A program made the translations under genes and the position numbers. From an uncultured Lachnospiraceae bacterium (GTDB taxonomy: Bacteria; Bacillota_A; Clostridia; Lachnospirales; Lachnospiraceae): DNA of 6,102 nt. How positions within the stretch are numbered: position 1 is the first letter of the stretch; the number at the start of each line of letters is the position of its first letter. A model generated the notes under the pieces. The model worked only from the letters and a program-made list of their open reading frames with translations. It was not told the DNA's origin and did not search any database. Location: contig CAJUGZ010000262.1 of NCBI GenBank assembly GCA_910585855.1, positions 1-6,102 of the forward strand, given 5' to 3'. This document shows positions 5,187 to 6,102 of the stretch, piece after piece.

Positions 5187-5223
5187 TTGACAACTATTAC
5201 TATGTATAGTATAGTACTATGTA
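5187..5223 (+). promoter_or_regulatory. padR promoter with repeated ACTAT/ATAGT operator
   Basis: TTGACA (5187-5192), 17 bp, then TATAGT (5210-5215) make a strong sigma-A promoter. Five half-sites are packed over it: ACTAT at 5193-5197, 5199-5203 and 5216-5220, and ATAGT at 5206-5210 and 5211-5215. They generate the palindromes TACTAT-GT-ATAGTA (5198-5211) and ATAGTACTAT (5211-5220), and a 9-bp direct repeat TACTATGTA (5198-5206, 5215-5223). PadR proteins commonly repress their own operon through such dyads, so autoregulation is the likely use. Confidence 0.8.
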
Positions 5224-5238
5224 AGAGGTGATATAAAG

Positions 5239-5556
5239 TTGGATGCACAATTAAGAAAAGGGTTGTTGGAATTTTGCGTTTTGGCAGCAATTCGAAAGAA
5301 AGATTCTTATGGATATCAAATGATAAAAGATATATCAGAATATATTGAAATATCGGAATCGACATTGTATCCTATTTTGCGGAGAATGGAGGCGGGAGGA
5401 AAGGTGGAATCTTATTCTGTGGTGTATCAGAATCGGATTCGAAATTATTTTCATTTAACGGAGGTCGGAAAAGAGTATTTAGATGGATTTCAAAAAGAAA
5501 AAGAAGAGATTACACGAATTTTGGCGTTTATTGTAGGAGGGATTGAGGATGAATAA
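5239..5556 (+). CDS. PadR-family transcriptional regulator
   Basis: This is a 105-residue winged-helix repressor of the PadR family (short class, one DNA-binding domain and a brief C-terminal dimerisation helix). Family marks are RKGLLEFCVLAAI (residues 6-18), SYGYQMIK (23-30), the recognition helix SESTLYPILRRMEAGG (39-54), and the wing ending RNYFHLTEVGKEYL (68-81). The start is TTG at 5239, read as fMet: AGAGGTGAT (5224-5232) is correctly placed and no in-frame ATG exists before residue 28. The transcript leader is only about 17 nt. The operator cluster on its promoter points to self-repression. The downstream membrane gene overlaps its end by 8 bp, so the two are translationally coupled. 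The inducing signal is unknown, often antibiotic, cell-envelope or phenolic stress in relatives. Confidence 0.93.
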   Translation: MDAQLRKGLLEFCVLAAIRKKDSYGYQMIKDISEYIEISESTLYPILRRMEAGGKVESYSVVYQNRIRNYFHLTEVGKEYLDGFQKEKEEITRILAFIVGGIEDE

Positions 5557-6004
5557 AAAGAAATTTTTGAAAAAGTTAAATCAACGATTGTATGGGCTGC
5601 GGCGTAATGAGAGAAAACGATATATTCAAGATTATGAGGAATTATTGACGGAACTTATGGAGGATGGGAAGAGCGAGGAAGAAGCTGTTTTAAAATTGGG
5701 GGATACAAAGCAGATTGCAAAAGAAATTTTGGAACATACGGAGAAAAGATTTGGATGGATAGATTGGAAAGGGAAAGGGTTATTGATTCTTTCATTTTTA
5801 TCAGTGGTAGTAGTTTTGATGAATAATTGGTTTTCACGAGGAATTGTATTTTGGCTTCGTGATGGTGATGGGCCGACTAGTGTTTTTGTAGCAGGAAAGA
5901 TTTCTGTTGGGCAATGGAGTTATATTTTGATGGGGGTTTTGGTGGGAGTTACGGGGGTTTATCTTTTTTGGAAACGAAAAGTAGAGGAGAGGAAGGAATT
6001 TTAG
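5549..6004 (+). CDS. HAAS/DUF1700-type membrane protein, PadR partner
   Basis: This 151-residue protein has an N-terminal HAAS (DUF1700-like) domain: MNKKKFLKKLNQRLYGLRRN, then ERKRYIQDYEELLTELMEDGKSEEEAVLKLGDTKQIAKEIL (about 21-61), a charged helical module with the typical conserved Asp-Tyr and Leu-Gly-Asp features. Two membrane helices follow (about 77-95 and 123-141), with a short basic C-terminus. HAAS proteins are regularly encoded directly after PadR genes and are thought to work with them in envelope-stress sensing; the molecular mechanism is not established. The start is ATG 5549, overlapping the padR stop, because AGGAGG (5535-5540) is 8 nt upstream. A TTG at 5543 would be too close to that site. 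Many relatives have longer multi-helix C-termini or a downstream adhesin-like gene; here the protein is short and a repeat-like region follows. Confidence 0.85.
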   Translation: MNKKKFLKKLNQRLYGLRRNERKRYIQDYEELLTELMEDGKSEEEAVLKLGDTKQIAKEILEHTEKRFGWIDWKGKGLLILSFLSVVVVLMNNWFSRGIVFWLRDGDGPTSVFVAGKISVGQWSYILMGVLVGVTGVYLFWKRKVEERKEF

Positions 6005-6024
6005 GTTATTGTTTTAAAGGATTG

Positions 6025-6102
6025 GGAGGATGCCAAAGATTGGAGGGGAGGCGGTTTGCTCCTGTCCTTTGCCTGCTCCGCTCCAAACGGTAAGAAAGTC
6101 TA
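6025..6102 (+). repeat. G+C-rich region, possible third member of the dispersed repeat (cut by window edge)
   Basis: Just after the HAAS gene the base composition rises sharply. GAGGCGGTTTGCTC (6048-6061) matches copy B at 3881-3894 with one difference, and GGAGGAT..AAAGA (6025-6039) matches copy A at 42-56 with 12 of 15 identities. AAACGGT and GTAAGAAAG are also shared, but spacing and order are not conserved. It is therefore a probable relative or neighbour of the same repeat type, not proven homologous. No terminator is evident after the HAAS stop. Confidence 0.3.

Noticed and set aside
5102..5365. Minus-strand ORF across the padR start
   Set aside because: Antisense to the padR promoter and coding region, with low-complexity composition.

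Overview
The window looks like chromosomal DNA from a low-GC Gram-positive anaerobe, probably a Clostridia/Lachnospiraceae-type gut bacterium. The evidence is A+T-rich coding sequence, purine-rich Shine-Dalgarno sites, near-consensus sigma-A promoters (TTGACA-N17-TAATAT and TTGACA-N17-TATAGT), a Tn916-type tyrosine integrase, a small CxxC zinc-ribbon protein, and a PadR plus HAAS/DUF1700 pair. No species marker is present, so the taxon is an inference.

Layout. 1-254: a G+C-richer, gene-poor block belonging to a dispersed repeat. 248-357: the promoter and putative operator region of a BCCT-family quaternary-ammonium transporter (358-1893). 1894-2087: a spacer with a 13-bp direct repeat. 2088-2288: a small zinc-ribbon protein, followed by a rho-independent terminator (2297-2335) and a second, compound hairpin (2337-2390). 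2470-3618 (minus): a complete tyrosine integrase with no excisionase or cargo gene beside it, convergent with the zinc-ribbon gene and with a dyad over its own candidate promoter. 3831-4215: a second copy of the G+C-richer repeat, inverted relative to the first. 4183-5186: about 1 kb without a convincing conventional protein gene, but with three hairpin-terminator structures and one self-contained unit (dyad, promoter, ribosome site, 12-codon ORF, terminator). 5187-6004: a PadR-HAAS operon with an operator-like cluster of ACTAT/ATAGT half-sites on its promoter. 6025-6102: the start of another G+C-richer, repeat-like stretch.

How the parts relate. The padR and HAAS genes overlap by 8 bp and form one autoregulated unit by family precedent. 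The transporter appears to be a single-gene unit controlled at a strong promoter flanked by three copies of TGTTCATT. The integrase looks orphaned, either a relic or a recombinase acting on sites outside the window. Two observations most deserve a second look. First, the two copies of the dispersed repeat differ mostly at third codon positions in one shared frame, suggesting that the repeat encodes a conserved peptide. Second, the unit at 4605-4801 may make a micropeptide or small RNA.
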